A DNA stretch of 64,000 nt, taken from the NCBI RefSeq assembly GCF_039537665.1, contig NZ_BAABAY010000001.1, positions 1,302,001-1,366,000 on the forward strand, written 5' to 3'. The translations under genes and the position numbers were made by a program. The notes below the pieces were generated by a model that was given only the letters and a program-made list of their open reading frames with translations, ran no database searches and was not told the DNA's origin. The DNA is from Gaetbulibacter_A aestuarii. Its GTDB lineage: Bacteria > Bacteroidota > Bacteroidia > Flavobacteriales > Flavobacteriaceae. Of the stretch, positions 42,577 through 52,973 are shown in pieces (the first letter of the stretch is position 1; every line of letters begins with the position of its first letter).

Positions 42577-45500
42577 ATGAAGTACACAAAGCAATTACTC
42601 TTTCTACTTTTTGCCATGTTTCCTTTGGCGATGCTGGCACAACATACAGTAAGTGGTGTTGTAACAGACGAAACAAACTTTCCCTTACCGGGAGCCTCTA
42701 TTGTAGTTAAGGGAACATCAAAAGGAGAAGTCACGGATTTTGATGGAAAATTTAAGATAACTCTCAGTGAAACACCGAGCACACTGGTTGTAAGTTACCT
42801 GGGTTATGTGACCAAGGAGGTTATTATTACAGACCAGAAAACAATCAGTATTGTTCTTAAACAAGATAACGAACAATTAGATGAGGTTGTTGTTATTGGT
42901 TATGGTGAGGTTGACCGTAAAGATCTAACCGGTTCTGTAACCTCTGTTCTTCCGAAAAAGGACGCTGTTGCGCAATCTCAAGGTGTTGAAAATTTACTTC
43001 AGGGTCGTGCTGCAGGGGTGCTTGTAAGTGCCAATGGCACAGAACCAGGTGCGCCGTCCAGTATTCGGATTCGAGGGGTGAATAGTTTAACCGGTAATAC
43101 ACAGCCATTATATGTTATAGATGGTGTTATTGTAGATTCGGCCACAGAAGATACCTTGGATCCTTTGTCAGGAGGAAGCAGTTATTTGTCTCCACAAGGA
43201 GGTATATCGGGTATTAACCCAAGAGATATTGAAAGTATCGAAGTATTAAAAGATGCTTCCGCCACCGCAATTTATGGTTCCAGAGGAGCAAACGGTGTAA
43301 TACTTATTACCACAAAGCAGGGTAAACCTGGTAACGCTAAAATTAATTACAGCTCAACAACCAAAATAGGTAATATCACCAGAAATATTGATGTGCTGGA
43401 TCCAAAACAATATATAGAGTATCAAAATGAGTACAGAGCAAATTTAGGCTACGATCCTTCTTTTTATATATACCCAAACGGTAGTGCAGCGTATTACCAA
43501 ACAAGTGAGCAATACATGATCGACAATGCGAATTCTATAGATAGAATACAGGGTATAGATTGGAGTAAAGATACTTATAGATCAACAATAAACTTAAATC
43601 AAAGAATAACCGCCTCAGGAGGTGGTGATAATAACAGATATTATTATGGTGCCGGATTTACGGATACCAAAGGTCTTATTCCCAGAACCTATGCTAAAAG
43701 TATCGATTTTGTTGCGAACTTAAGGAATGACCTTACTGATAAGTTAAAGCTTCACACGAAGATATCAGCAAATTATCAAAAAAATTCTGCATCTAAAGGA
43801 ACAGATAATTTAGGTGGTACAAATAATAATCTGGTAAGACAAATTATTTCCGGAGCTCCTATTTTGAACTTTCAGGATAATTTCTTCGGAACCGATTTTG
43901 AAGAATCCCTTGATGGTCCAAGAGCCTGGATCAAGGATTATGATGATTATTCCCGCGAAGCCCGAATTCTGGGATCTATTAAATTAGATTATGATATTTC
44001 TGATGTATTTACCTACCGCGTGCAGTTTGGAGGGGATTACAGAAATAAAGAACGTAAAGTTTGGTATGGCACAGGGGTTTTTAGAGGTAAGAATGCTAAT
44101 GGTGAGGCCGGTATAAGTACATTAAAACGTTTCAGATATAATGTTGATAATACCCTGATGTTCAAAAAAAGATTCAACAATAAACACAGAATAAACGGAA
44201 CTGTTGGGGTGATTTTTGATCAAAATCAAATACAAAGAACAACCAATCAGGCTTCAGATTTTCCAAATAAGGATTTAAGAGCTGATGGTATTTCAACAGG
44301 TCAGGTATATCAACCTTTGTTTTTCGATAAACAACAGGAAACTATTATTTCCTTTTTAGGTCGATTTAACTATACCTTAATGAATCGTTACCTTTTTACT
44401 GCAACATTCAGAGCAGATGGTAGTAGTAAATTTGCTGAAGGAAAACGTTGGGGTAAATTCCCGGCATTAGCTTTCGCCTGGAAAATGAACAAAGAAAAAT
44501 TCCTCCGCAAGGTGGATTGGCTTTCTGAGGCTAAGTTACGTTTAGGTTGGGGGCTTACCGGTAATCAGGGTATTCCAAATTACCGCACTATTACGCCTTT
44601 CGGTCCAACCCAAACACCGTATTCCGATGCTAATGGGGGAGCCCTTACCGCAATTATTCCAACGAATTTGGCCAACCCCGATCTTACCTGGGAAACTACG
44701 AGTCAGTATAACGCTGGTTTCGACCTGGGTATTGATGACGATCGATACACTGCAACCGTGGATGTATATTACAAGAAAATATCAGATCTTCTGTTGAATG
44801 TTGAAATTGGACCTTCTAATGGTTTTGAAAACTATTATGCTAACCAGGGTGATTTGATCAACAAAGGGTTGGAAATAAGTTTAGCAGGCGATATTATTAG
44901 AACAGATAACTTTACCTGGAACCTCTATGGAAACATTTCTTTCAATAGAAATAAAATTGACAGATTAGGTATTCCGCCTGCACAATTCGGTACAGAAACG
45001 TATAGTGCCTTTTTAGGTAGACAAGTTTCTGGTGGTAACTACTTTAAAGTACCAGCGAATATCTTTATTGAAGGTCAGGCTCCTGCACTATTTTATGGTT
45101 ATGCCACAGATGGTATTATTTCAAATGAAGCGCAGTTAAGTGCCGCACCTACCTTTAGAGGTATAGCACCGCAATTAGGTGATGTGTATCTGGTGGACCA
45201 AAATAATGATGGTAACATTACAGATGCTGATCTCACCGTTATCGGAGATCCAAACCCTGATTTTAATTACGGATTTGGTTCAAGTTTTGAATATAAAAAT
45301 TTATCGTTAAGTTTCTTTTTTAACGGCGTGCAAGGCAATGACATCGCTAATGGGAACTTACTACGTGAAGCCTATGCCGATGCCAATTCTAACAACATAA
45401 GAACAGAAGCTTATGTTAATGCCTGGAGACCATCTAATCCTAACGGAACCTATCCGAGAGTGGGTTATGATCTGGCTCGTGATACAGGTTTTACAGACCG

Positions 45501-45753
45501 ATTAATTGAAGACGGTAGTTTTCTTCGGTTGAATTATGTGACCCTGGGTTACAACATTCCTGTGGATAATATTCCGGCCATATCGAATGCCTATATTTCA
45601 ATATCAGGTCAGAACTTATTACTATTCACGAAGTACAGTGGCTTCGATCCTGAGGTTAATAGTTTTTCCTTTGATCCGCTTCGAGTTGGTTTAGATTGGA
45701 GTTCTTTTCCAAATCAAAAATCATACTCTATCTCATTAAACATAACATTTTAA
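42577..45753 (+). CDS. SusC/RagA family TonB-dependent transporter
   Basis: 1058 residues. A signal peptide ends near AMLAQ (about 21). A carboxypeptidase-regulatory-like domain (about 25-95) has TDETNFPLPGASIVVKG and SYLGYVTKEV. DEVVVIGYGEVDRKDLTGSV is the TonB-box and plug start, with VLKDASATAIYGSRGANGVI ending the plug. A 22-strand barrel follows to LNITF. No STN domain, as expected for HTCS-controlled loci. With the SusD protein 10 nt downstream it should import oligosaccharides through the outer membrane, powered by the ExbBD-TonB set. Confidence 0.96.
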   Translation: MKYTKQLLFLLFAMFPLAMLAQHTVSGVVTDETNFPLPGASIVVKGTSKGEVTDFDGKFKITLSETPSTLVVSYLGYVTKEVIITDQKTISIVLKQDNEQLDEVVVIGYGEVDRKDLTGSVTSVLPKKDAVAQSQGVENLLQGRAAGVLVSANGTEPGAPSSIRIRGVNSLTGNTQPLYVIDGVIVDSATEDTLDPLSGGSSYLSPQGGISGINPRDIESIEVLKDASATAIYGSRGANGVILITTKQGKPGNAKINYSSTTKIGNITRNIDVLDPKQYIEYQNEYRANLGYDPSFYIYPNGSAAYYQTSEQYMIDNANSIDRIQGIDWSKDTYRSTINLNQRITASGGGDNNRYYYGAGFTDTKGLIPRTYAKSIDFVANLRNDLTDKLKLHTKISANYQKNSASKGTDNLGGTNNNLVRQIISGAPILNFQDNFFGTDFEESLDGPRAWIKDYDDYSREARILGSIKLDYDISDVFTYRVQFGGDYRNKERKVWYGTGVFRGKNANGEAGISTLKRFRYNVDNTLMFKKRFNNKHRINGTVGVIFDQNQIQRTTNQASDFPNKDLRADGISTGQVYQPLFFDKQQETIISFLGRFNYTLMNRYLFTATFRADGSSKFAEGKRWGKFPALAFAWKMNKEKFLRKVDWLSEAKLRLGWGLTGNQGIPNYRTITPFGPTQTPYSDANGGALTAIIPTNLANPDLTWETTSQYNAGFDLGIDDDRYTATVDVYYKKISDLLLNVEIGPSNGFENYYANQGDLINKGLEISLAGDIIRTDNFTWNLYGNISFNRNKIDRLGIPPAQFGTETYSAFLGRQVSGGNYFKVPANIFIEGQAPALFYGYATDGIISNEAQLSAAPTFRGIAPQLGDVYLVDQNNDGNITDADLTVIGDPNPDFNYGFGSSFEYKNLSLSFFFNGVQGNDIANGNLLREAYADANSNNIRTEAYVNAWRPSNPNGTYPRVGYDLARDTGFTDRLIEDGSFLRLNYVTLGYNIPVDNIPAISNAYISISGQNLLLFTKYSGFDPEVNSFSFDPLRVGLDWSSFPNQKSYSISLNITF

Positions 45754-45763
45754 GCATATCATC

Positions 45764-47305
45764 ATGAAAAATAAAATATATATACTCTATTTTCTAACCT
45801 TGTTTGCAGCGTTTCAAAGTTGCGACAGTGCCTTAGAAGAATTACCCGAGACCTATTACAACGAAGATCAAATATTCTCATCTGTAGATGGTGTGGAAAC
45901 GGCCATTAATGGTTTGTATCAAAGTTATGCCGATCCGGCATATCACGGTTCATCCTGGCACGGCCTTATCGCACCTCATTCAGGAAAATTTTGGTCTAAT
46001 CAAGGCGCTAGTTCTGATGCCACAAGCTTGAACTGTTCTCCAATTAATACCTGGTTAACACGTTTATGGCCTCAAATGTATCAGACTGTTAATGTGGCCA
46101 ATGTGATCATCAATAACCTGGAAAACTCCGATGCTGATCTATCGAACAAAGAATCAGCCTTGGGTCAGGCCTATTTCATGAGAGGTGTCGTTTATTTTGA
46201 TCTTGTAAGACTGTTTGGCGGTGTTCCAATTAAAACGAAACCGGCAACGGCGGAAACATTGCACACGCCAAGAGCTTCAAAAGAAGAAGTTTATAGTCTC
46301 ATTATTTCCGATCTGGAAAAGGCCAAGACCATGATGCCAGAACTTGGTGCTAATGTGCCCGGCAGACCGGCAAATCTTGCAGCTTACGTTTATCTGGCGA
46401 AAGTATATGTGCAATTGGCTGGAGAAGATGGAGGAGATCCTTCTTACTGGCAAAAGGCTTATGATGAAATTATGCCGGTTTATGGAAAGTATAGCCTGAC
46501 ACCTACCTATGCTGAACTGTTTGAACAAGGAAATGAAAATACTGTTGAATCAATTTTTGAAATTCAATACGCTCAAAATGGGGCAACAAGAAATTCCGAT
46601 GTTATCAGAATGTACACCCCACAAAATAGTGCTTATATAGCTACAGATCAAAGAACATTTGGCCGTATCAGACCGAATAAAGAAACCTTTGATCAGCATG
46701 TAGCACAATATCCTGGTGATCCTAGAATAGATGCCACATTTATTTATGATTTCTATTTGCTACGAGATGGTTCAGAACAAAAAACTTATCCGGCAAAAGA
46801 CAGAGGTAATGATGGCTACGCATACATCAGAAAATATCTGGACTACAACTATAATGGTACCACAACCAGTAGAAATTTTATAGTGTTACGTTATGCTGAT
46901 GTGCTGTTAACACTGGCTGAAATTGAGAACGAACTTAACGGACCGGCAAACGCTTATCCTTATGTGAATGAAGTTTTGGCCAGAGCACGACATACGGCCA
47001 GTGGTGATGCCACAGCGCCGGCAGATTGGAGTGGTATGACTCAGGATGAGTTCAGAATGCGCATTATGAGAGAGCGCCAATATGAACTACTGGCAGAAGG
47101 ACATGAATGGTTTGATGTAAGACGTCGTGGCTATGAGTATTTCCTTCAGGAAGTTGTAGAACCTCATAATGCAAATCCAACTTTTGATACGAGAAAAGAT
47201 TATATGTATCCGGTTAGTGTGAAAAACATGCTGTTACCTATCCCGTCAACTGAAATTTCAGGTAACCAGGCCATAACTCAAGCTGATCAAAATCCTGGAT
47301 ATTAA
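45764..47305 (+). CDS. SusD/RagB family surface glycan-binding lipoprotein
   Basis: 513 residues. The lipobox FQSC puts lipid on Cys 20. Family blocks: EELPETYYNEDQIFSSVDGVETAINGLYQ, LGQAYFMRGVVYFDLVRLFGGVPI (TPR-like helices), LRYADVLLTLAEIENEL and MRERQYELLAEGHEWFDVRRRG, then LLPIPSTEISGNQAITQ, the standard C-terminus. It caps the SusC channel and binds the polysaccharide at the surface. Ten nt separate it from susC, and the GH3 gene starts 5 nt later, so the operon continues. Confidence 0.96.
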   Translation: MKNKIYILYFLTLFAAFQSCDSALEELPETYYNEDQIFSSVDGVETAINGLYQSYADPAYHGSSWHGLIAPHSGKFWSNQGASSDATSLNCSPINTWLTRLWPQMYQTVNVANVIINNLENSDADLSNKESALGQAYFMRGVVYFDLVRLFGGVPIKTKPATAETLHTPRASKEEVYSLIISDLEKAKTMMPELGANVPGRPANLAAYVYLAKVYVQLAGEDGGDPSYWQKAYDEIMPVYGKYSLTPTYAELFEQGNENTVESIFEIQYAQNGATRNSDVIRMYTPQNSAYIATDQRTFGRIRPNKETFDQHVAQYPGDPRIDATFIYDFYLLRDGSEQKTYPAKDRGNDGYAYIRKYLDYNYNGTTTSRNFIVLRYADVLLTLAEIENELNGPANAYPYVNEVLARARHTASGDATAPADWSGMTQDEFRMRIMRERQYELLAEGHEWFDVRRRGYEYFLQEVVEPHNANPTFDTRKDYMYPVSVKNMLLPIPSTEISGNQAITQADQNPGY

Positions 47306-47310
47306 TTGAA

Positions 47311-49692
47311 ATGAAATACAATTTGAATTCCCGCAATACTTTATTGTATCTGATTGTGTTTGTCTTGTTTGCTGCCTGCAAACAAGACAATACATCAGTG
47401 TCTAACAATGGTGAACCTCTATATCTAGATGCTTCAGCCAAAATTGAAGATCGCGTAAACGATCTCATGGCCCGGATGACACTTGAAGATAAAGTAGCTC
47501 AAATGTCGCAATACGTAGGTTTAGAACATATGCGCAAAGCGATGAAAAACCTCAAGGCAGACGAATTGGATAAAAACGATGCACAAGGATTTTATCCCGG
47601 CTATTCCATTCAAGATATTGCCGATATGGCAGCGGAAGGTAAAATAGGGTCTTTTTTACACGTAGTAACCGCTGAGGAGGCTAATGAGCTACAAAAGCTT
47701 GCTCAAAAATCACCTTTAAAAATTCCATTACTTATCGGTATTGATGCCATTCATGGTAACGGTCTTTACAACGGTGCTACAATTTATCCTTCTCCCATTA
47801 CACAGGCTGCTACCTGGGATGATGCTTTGTTAAAAGAGGCGAGTAAACAAACAGCCCTTGAAATGCGCGCCACCGGTTCTCATTGGGCCTTTACGCCGAA
47901 CATTGATGTACTGCGCGATCCACGTTGGGGACGCACCGGAGAAACCTTTGGTGAAGATCCTTATTTGGTAGGAAAAATGGGATTGGCTACCATCCAGGGC
48001 TTACAATCTGATGATTTTGAAAGCGGAACCTATTTACCCAATCATGTCATCGCTTGTGCTAAACATTTAATTGGCGGAGGCGAATCTCTTAACGGTCTTA
48101 ATGCCTCTCCGCTGGATGTGTCGAAACGTACCTTGTTTGAAATATTTTTACCGCCTTATAAAGAAGCTGTAAGAGAAGGAAACCTGTTTTCTATTATGTT
48201 ATCGCACAATGAAGTGAATGGCGTTCCCGCGCATATGGACAAATTTCTTATGACCGATGTGATGAGAGACCGCTGGGGATTTAATGGATTTTATGTGAGT
48301 GACTGGAATGATGTTTCCAGAATTGCAAATTGGCATCATATTGCTAAAGATTACAAGGAAGCCTCGCTGCTTTCAGTGGCCGCAGGACTGGATATGAATA
48401 TGCACGGACCTAAGTTTGCGGATTATGTGATCCAATTGGTGAAAGAGGGTAAATTACCTCAGGAACGCATTGATGAGGCTTGTAGTAAAATATTGGAAGC
48501 TAAATTTCGATTGGGTTTATTTGAAAATCCATTTGTTGAGGTTGGGAAGGAAAACGAAGTTGTTTTTAATAAAACACATCAGGAAACATCCTTAAAACAA
48601 GCTCGTGAAGCTATAACCTTGTTAAAGAATAATGGCATTCTGCCGTTGAAAGGAAGTAATAAATCCATATTTGTAACGGGTCCGAATGCCAATAACGAAA
48701 CGATTATGGGCGATTGGGTTTACGAACAACCCGCAGAAAATACAACGACAGTTTATGAAGGCATAAAAGCACTGGGAGAAAAAAATGGATTTAAGGTAGA
48801 TTACTTTAATGCCGGCGAACGCTCAAGAAAAATGAAAGACAGTGATATTGATAAGGCTGCTACTTTGGCCAAACAATACGATATGACGATACTCGTTCTG
48901 GGTGAAAATTCATTTCGGTATGACTGGCCTAATAAAACGACCGGTGAAAATATTGATCGGGCGACACTTGAACTTTCCGGAAAACAAATGGCCCTGGCCA
49001 ACAAAATCCTGGCTAACGGTAAACCGGTTATTGTGGTTTATGTAAGTGGTAGTCCTATTGCAGAACCCGAGTTGGAAAATCAAGCCAACGCCGTTATTTA
49101 CGCCTACGAACCCGGATCCTTCGGAGGGCAGGCGGTTGCAGAAACTATTTTCGGAGCATTGAATCCTGGCGGAAAACTTCCCGTAACCATCCCGAGATCT
49201 GTAGGTCAATTGCAAATGGTTTACAACCACAAGCCTACCATGTATATTCATAAGTACAATACCGAGGAGAAAGTACCATTACATCCTTTTGGATTTGGAT
49301 TAAGTTATACCACGTTTAAAATCTCTGAACCACGATTATCACAAGAAACCTTTTCATCAATTAATGATACTATTCAGGTTTCAGTAGATGTTACGAATAC
49401 CGGAGAAATGGCCGGCGATGAGATTGTTCAAATGTATATCAGAGACAATATAAGTTCATTTACAAGACCGGTGAAGGAACTCAAAGGTTATAAACGGGTT
49501 CACCTGGAACCGGGAGAAACTACTACGGTGACTTTGCCCATAACCGCGAACTGCCTGGCTTTTTATGACGCTGATTTCAACTTCGTAGTTGAGCCTGGAG
49601 AATTTACGGTTATGACAGGAGATTCCTCGGCTGATAAGGATTTGAAAAAAGTAACATTCGAGGCTACCGAAACCATTAACCTTAAAGAATAA
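47311..49692 (+). CDS. GH3 family beta-glycosidase, lipoprotein
   Basis: 793 residues. The lipobox VLFAAC gives Cys 22. The (beta/alpha)8 domain has LLIGIDAIHGNGLYNGATIYP, PNIDVLRDPRWGRTGETFGEDPYL, and ACAKHLIGGG; the nucleophile is Asp 331 in GFYVSDWNDV. The second domain (about 410-640) has AITLLKNNGILPL and a probable acid/base region in GENSFRYDWPNKTTGENIDR. The fibronectin-like C-terminal domain has FGFGLSYTTF and VKELKGYKRVHLEPGE. GH3 enzymes remove glucose or xylose from non-reducing ends. In this locus with GH10, a beta-xylosidase role is likely but unproven. Confidence 0.92.
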   Translation: MKYNLNSRNTLLYLIVFVLFAACKQDNTSVSNNGEPLYLDASAKIEDRVNDLMARMTLEDKVAQMSQYVGLEHMRKAMKNLKADELDKNDAQGFYPGYSIQDIADMAAEGKIGSFLHVVTAEEANELQKLAQKSPLKIPLLIGIDAIHGNGLYNGATIYPSPITQAATWDDALLKEASKQTALEMRATGSHWAFTPNIDVLRDPRWGRTGETFGEDPYLVGKMGLATIQGLQSDDFESGTYLPNHVIACAKHLIGGGESLNGLNASPLDVSKRTLFEIFLPPYKEAVREGNLFSIMLSHNEVNGVPAHMDKFLMTDVMRDRWGFNGFYVSDWNDVSRIANWHHIAKDYKEASLLSVAAGLDMNMHGPKFADYVIQLVKEGKLPQERIDEACSKILEAKFRLGLFENPFVEVGKENEVVFNKTHQETSLKQAREAITLLKNNGILPLKGSNKSIFVTGPNANNETIMGDWVYEQPAENTTTVYEGIKALGEKNGFKVDYFNAGERSRKMKDSDIDKAATLAKQYDMTILVLGENSFRYDWPNKTTGENIDRATLELSGKQMALANKILANGKPVIVVYVSGSPIAEPELENQANAVIYAYEPGSFGGQAVAETIFGALNPGGKLPVTIPRSVGQLQMVYNHKPTMYIHKYNTEEKVPLHPFGFGLSYTTFKISEPRLSQETFSSINDTIQVSVDVTNTGEMAGDEIVQMYIRDNISSFTRPVKELKGYKRVHLEPGETTTVTLPITANCLAFYDADFNFVVEPGEFTVMTGDSSADKDLKKVTFEATETINLKE

Positions 49693-49728
49693 GAACAGAA
49701 ATAAAGTCATAAATAATTAAAAAATTAA

Positions 49729-51384
49729 ATGAAACGAAAAATAACATTAGCATCCCTTCTTGCCTTAACGGCGTTTGTTGTCTTCGCTTCCTTTTCGTGT
49801 AAAAACGACAGTAACAAAGCGACAAATGAGGAGGAATCTCAGGAAAAACCGAATATTATTTACGTCATGGCTGATGATCTTACCATTCAGGCAATTAGTG
49901 CTTATGGTGGCATCTATAAAGATATTGCGCCAACACCGAATATTGACAGATTGGCGAATGAGGGTATGTTATTTGAAGATGTGCTTTGTACCAATGCTAT
50001 CTGTGGCCCAAGTAGAGCCAGTATTTTAACCGGAGATTACAGTAATGTAAATGGTTATTATAAAAATGAAAGTGGTGGAAAATTTGATGCTTCAAAATGG
50101 ACCTTTCCTCAGGAATTTCAAAAGAATGGCTATCAAACCAGTTTGTTTGGAAAATGGCATTTGGGTTCTGAGCCTAAAGGTTTCGACGTTTTTAAATATC
50201 ATAATTCCGCAGGGCAACAGGGACATTATTGGGATCCTGTTTACAATGAAAATGGTAAGGATGTTAAAGAAACCGGTTATTCCAGTAACTTAACAACCAA
50301 TTTTGCCTTGAACTGGCTGGAGAATCAACGCGATAAAAGTGCTCCTTTTTTAATGTTGTTACAATACAAAGCGCCACATCGTCCTTGGGAACCTGACCAT
50401 AAATATGAAAAGCTTTGGGAAGATGTTGAAATGCCTTATCCGGTAACTTTCAATGATGATTATAAAGGAAGAGAGTTAACAGCCGGAGATACGGAAATGA
50501 CGGTTGATTTTTTCTCTCGTCGTGATATGAAACTAAAATCGCCCGATAGCTTAGAAGGTAAGGAGCGCCTGGCCTGGGAGTTTTATGGAGCTAAACCGGG
50601 AGAACTTGTGCAACCAGAGGGTATGAGCTATCAGGATGGTAGAAAATGGCGTTATCAGAATTTTATAAAGGACTATTTGGCCTGTGTGAAATCTGTTGAT
50701 GATAATCTCGGGCGTGTTCTTGATTATCTGGATAAAAACGGATTAACAAATAACACCATGATTGTTTTAACTTCCGACCAGGGATTTTATCTAGGTGATC
50801 ACGGTTTTTTTGATAAACGCTTCATTTATGAAGAATCACTGCGTATGCCATTTATCGTGAGATTTCCAAAAATGGTAAAACCCGGATCTGTGAATCACGA
50901 TATCATCTCGAATATCGATTTTGCTCCAACCTTTATGGATATCGCCGGGATCAACACAGATCATGAGGTGCAGGGGAAAAGCTTCAAAAAAGTTTTACAG
51001 GGCAATACACCAGAGGATTGGCAGCAGGCCATGTATTATCACTACTACGAATTCCCATATTGGCATCATGTGCAGCCTCATTATGGTATTCGAACCCCTC
51101 AATATACGCTTGCTCATTTTTATTATAACATTGATGTTTGGGAACTGTATGATCGTGAAAAAGACCCTAATGAATTACATAACATTATAAACGATCCTCA
51201 ATATTCCAATGTAGTGGAACATCTCAAAGAAGAATTAAAAGGCCTCATGAAACAATATGGAGATGATGAATCTCTGGCCGATTTCAGAAAAATAACCGAT
51301 AAGGATTTTGGATTAATTGTTGATAAACCTGATGGAGAGACCTCCGTTAGAGATATTGTCAACAAAAACAATACAAGAAAATAA
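49729..51384 (+). CDS. S1-type sulfatase, lipoprotein (sulfatase 1 of 5)
   Basis: 551 residues. The lipobox ASFSC gives Cys 24. The formylglycine motif is CGPSR with Cys 92. Metal ligands are seen in MADDLTIQAISAYGG and LTSDQGFYLGDHGFFDKRFIYEES, and GKWHLGS carries the Lys-His pair of the site. C-terminal YHYYEFPYWHHVQPHYGIRT resembles sulfatases acting on amino-sugar or related glycan sulfates. It removes a sulfate ester from the polysaccharide or its oligomers on the cell surface or in the periplasm. It follows the GH3 gene by 36 nt and is 1 nt from the next sulfatase. It needs a maturation enzyme (FGE or anSME) encoded elsewhere. Confidence 0.9.
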   Translation: MKRKITLASLLALTAFVVFASFSCKNDSNKATNEEESQEKPNIIYVMADDLTIQAISAYGGIYKDIAPTPNIDRLANEGMLFEDVLCTNAICGPSRASILTGDYSNVNGYYKNESGGKFDASKWTFPQEFQKNGYQTSLFGKWHLGSEPKGFDVFKYHNSAGQQGHYWDPVYNENGKDVKETGYSSNLTTNFALNWLENQRDKSAPFLMLLQYKAPHRPWEPDHKYEKLWEDVEMPYPVTFNDDYKGRELTAGDTEMTVDFFSRRDMKLKSPDSLEGKERLAWEFYGAKPGELVQPEGMSYQDGRKWRYQNFIKDYLACVKSVDDNLGRVLDYLDKNGLTNNTMIVLTSDQGFYLGDHGFFDKRFIYEESLRMPFIVRFPKMVKPGSVNHDIISNIDFAPTFMDIAGINTDHEVQGKSFKKVLQGNTPEDWQQAMYYHYYEFPYWHHVQPHYGIRTPQYTLAHFYYNIDVWELYDREKDPNELHNIINDPQYSNVVEHLKEELKGLMKQYGDDESLADFRKITDKDFGLIVDKPDGETSVRDIVNKNNTRK

Positions 51385-51385
51385 T

Positions 51386-52972
51386 ATGAAAAATATATTT
51401 GCCATAATGCTGTGTTTAGCAACTTTGAGTTGCAAGGCACAAACCAATACTCAAAAGAAAAATATTCTTTTTATTGCCGTTGATGATTTGAAACCTTTGC
51501 TTTCGAATTACGGTCACTCCGAAATGATCACACCAAATTTCGACCGTCTGGCAAAAATGGGTATGACTTTTACAAATGCTTATGTGCAATATGCCGTTTG
51601 TGGTCCGTCTCGAGCTAGTGTGATGACAGGAACTTATCCGGATATTACCAAGGTTTGGGACTTGCACACGGATTTTAGAAAATCGGCTCCGGATCTTGTT
51701 TCTATGCCCGAATATTTGATCTCTCAAGGGTACGAAACCACGGCTATTGGTAAAATCTACCACAAACCATCGGCCGCTCCGGGGCATGATGGTAAAAGCT
51801 GGAGTATTCCATGGATCCAACCGGATAATTTTGATCCAAAATACGGTGATCCTATGTTTGAATTTTATCAAAATCCCGAAACCAAGAAGGAAATGCAGGC
51901 TTTAATAGACCAAGCGACTTCCAAAGGATTGAACAGAGGGAAGCTTCGTAGTTATGTATTTGATCGCATCAAACCAAGTACCGAAGATGTAGATGTATCA
52001 GATGAAGCTTATCTTGATGGACTTTACACTGAAGAGGCTCTAAGAAAATTAGATATTCTAATGAAAGGTGATAAACCATGGTTCCTGGGTGTGGGTTACC
52101 AAAAACCACATTTACCCTTTATTGCTCCTAAAAAATACTGGGATCTATATGATGAAGATAAAATTGAATTAGCGAAATTTCAGGAACTAGCTGAAGGAAC
52201 ACCGGAATTTGCCTATCATTCTTTTGGTGAATTAAGAGCTTTCAGCGATATCCCGGATAGTCTAAAAATTGGAGACAAAATACCGGAAGCCAAACAGCGG
52301 CATCTCATTCATGGCTATATGGCCTGCACCTCTTATATCGATGCCCAATTAGGTAAATTGTTAGATGCTCTTGAAGCGCGTGGTATTTTAGAAAATACGG
52401 TTATTGTACTTTGGGGTGATCACGGTTGGCACCTGGGCGATCACACAGAATGGTGTAAACATTCTAATTTTGAACAAGCTACACGCATTCCTTTCATGTT
52501 TGCAGGTCCGGGTGTTGCCAAAAACCAAACAAGCCATAATCCTGTAAATTTATTGGATACTTTTCCAACACTTTTTGATCTTGCGGGTGTCCCAATATCA
52601 GATCAGGCTGAAGGTATTTCTCTAGTGCCTTTATTGGACGATGATCCTGCTACAACAGTTAACCAGGACGCCGCATTTCATCAATATCGCAGAGGACCTC
52701 GCATGGGTTATGGAATTCGTACCGATCGTTACCGTTACACCCTGTGGCTAGACCATAATTACAGAAGTTTTAAGCCGTATAAAGAAGATTATATTGTTGG
52801 TGAAGAGTTCTATGATTATGAAAAAGATCCGTTGGAAACCAAGAACCATGTTAAGGAACCCGAGTATCAAAAGGAGGTTCAAAAGTTAAAAGCTGAATTA
52901 TTGAAGCATTTGGCCAAAATTGGTCAGGATGCCAATAAAATCAAGAATAATAAAACGAATATTAAAGGATAG
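51386..52972 (+). CDS. S1-type sulfatase, iduronate-2-sulfatase-like (2 of 5)
   Basis: 528 residues from the ATG at 51386; earlier in-frame starts lie inside the preceding gene and would hide the signal. The lipobox ATLSC gives Cys 16. Formylglycine motif CGPSR, Cys 72. AVDDLKPLLSNYGH and WGDHGWHLGDHTEWCKHSNFEQATRIPF are metal-site segments, and KVWDLHTDFRKSAPDLVSMPEYL is characteristic of the iduronate-2-sulfatase-like group. The true target in this locus may be a sulfated pentose or uronic acid. It starts 1 nt after the preceding stop and ends 1 nt before the next gene, within one operon. Confidence 0.9.
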   Translation: MKNIFAIMLCLATLSCKAQTNTQKKNILFIAVDDLKPLLSNYGHSEMITPNFDRLAKMGMTFTNAYVQYAVCGPSRASVMTGTYPDITKVWDLHTDFRKSAPDLVSMPEYLISQGYETTAIGKIYHKPSAAPGHDGKSWSIPWIQPDNFDPKYGDPMFEFYQNPETKKEMQALIDQATSKGLNRGKLRSYVFDRIKPSTEDVDVSDEAYLDGLYTEEALRKLDILMKGDKPWFLGVGYQKPHLPFIAPKKYWDLYDEDKIELAKFQELAEGTPEFAYHSFGELRAFSDIPDSLKIGDKIPEAKQRHLIHGYMACTSYIDAQLGKLLDALEARGILENTVIVLWGDHGWHLGDHTEWCKHSNFEQATRIPFMFAGPGVAKNQTSHNPVNLLDTFPTLFDLAGVPISDQAEGISLVPLLDDDPATTVNQDAAFHQYRRGPRMGYGIRTDRYRYTLWLDHNYRSFKPYKEDYIVGEEFYDYEKDPLETKNHVKEPEYQKEVQKLKAELLKHLAKIGQDANKIKNNKTNIKG

Positions 52973-52973
52973 T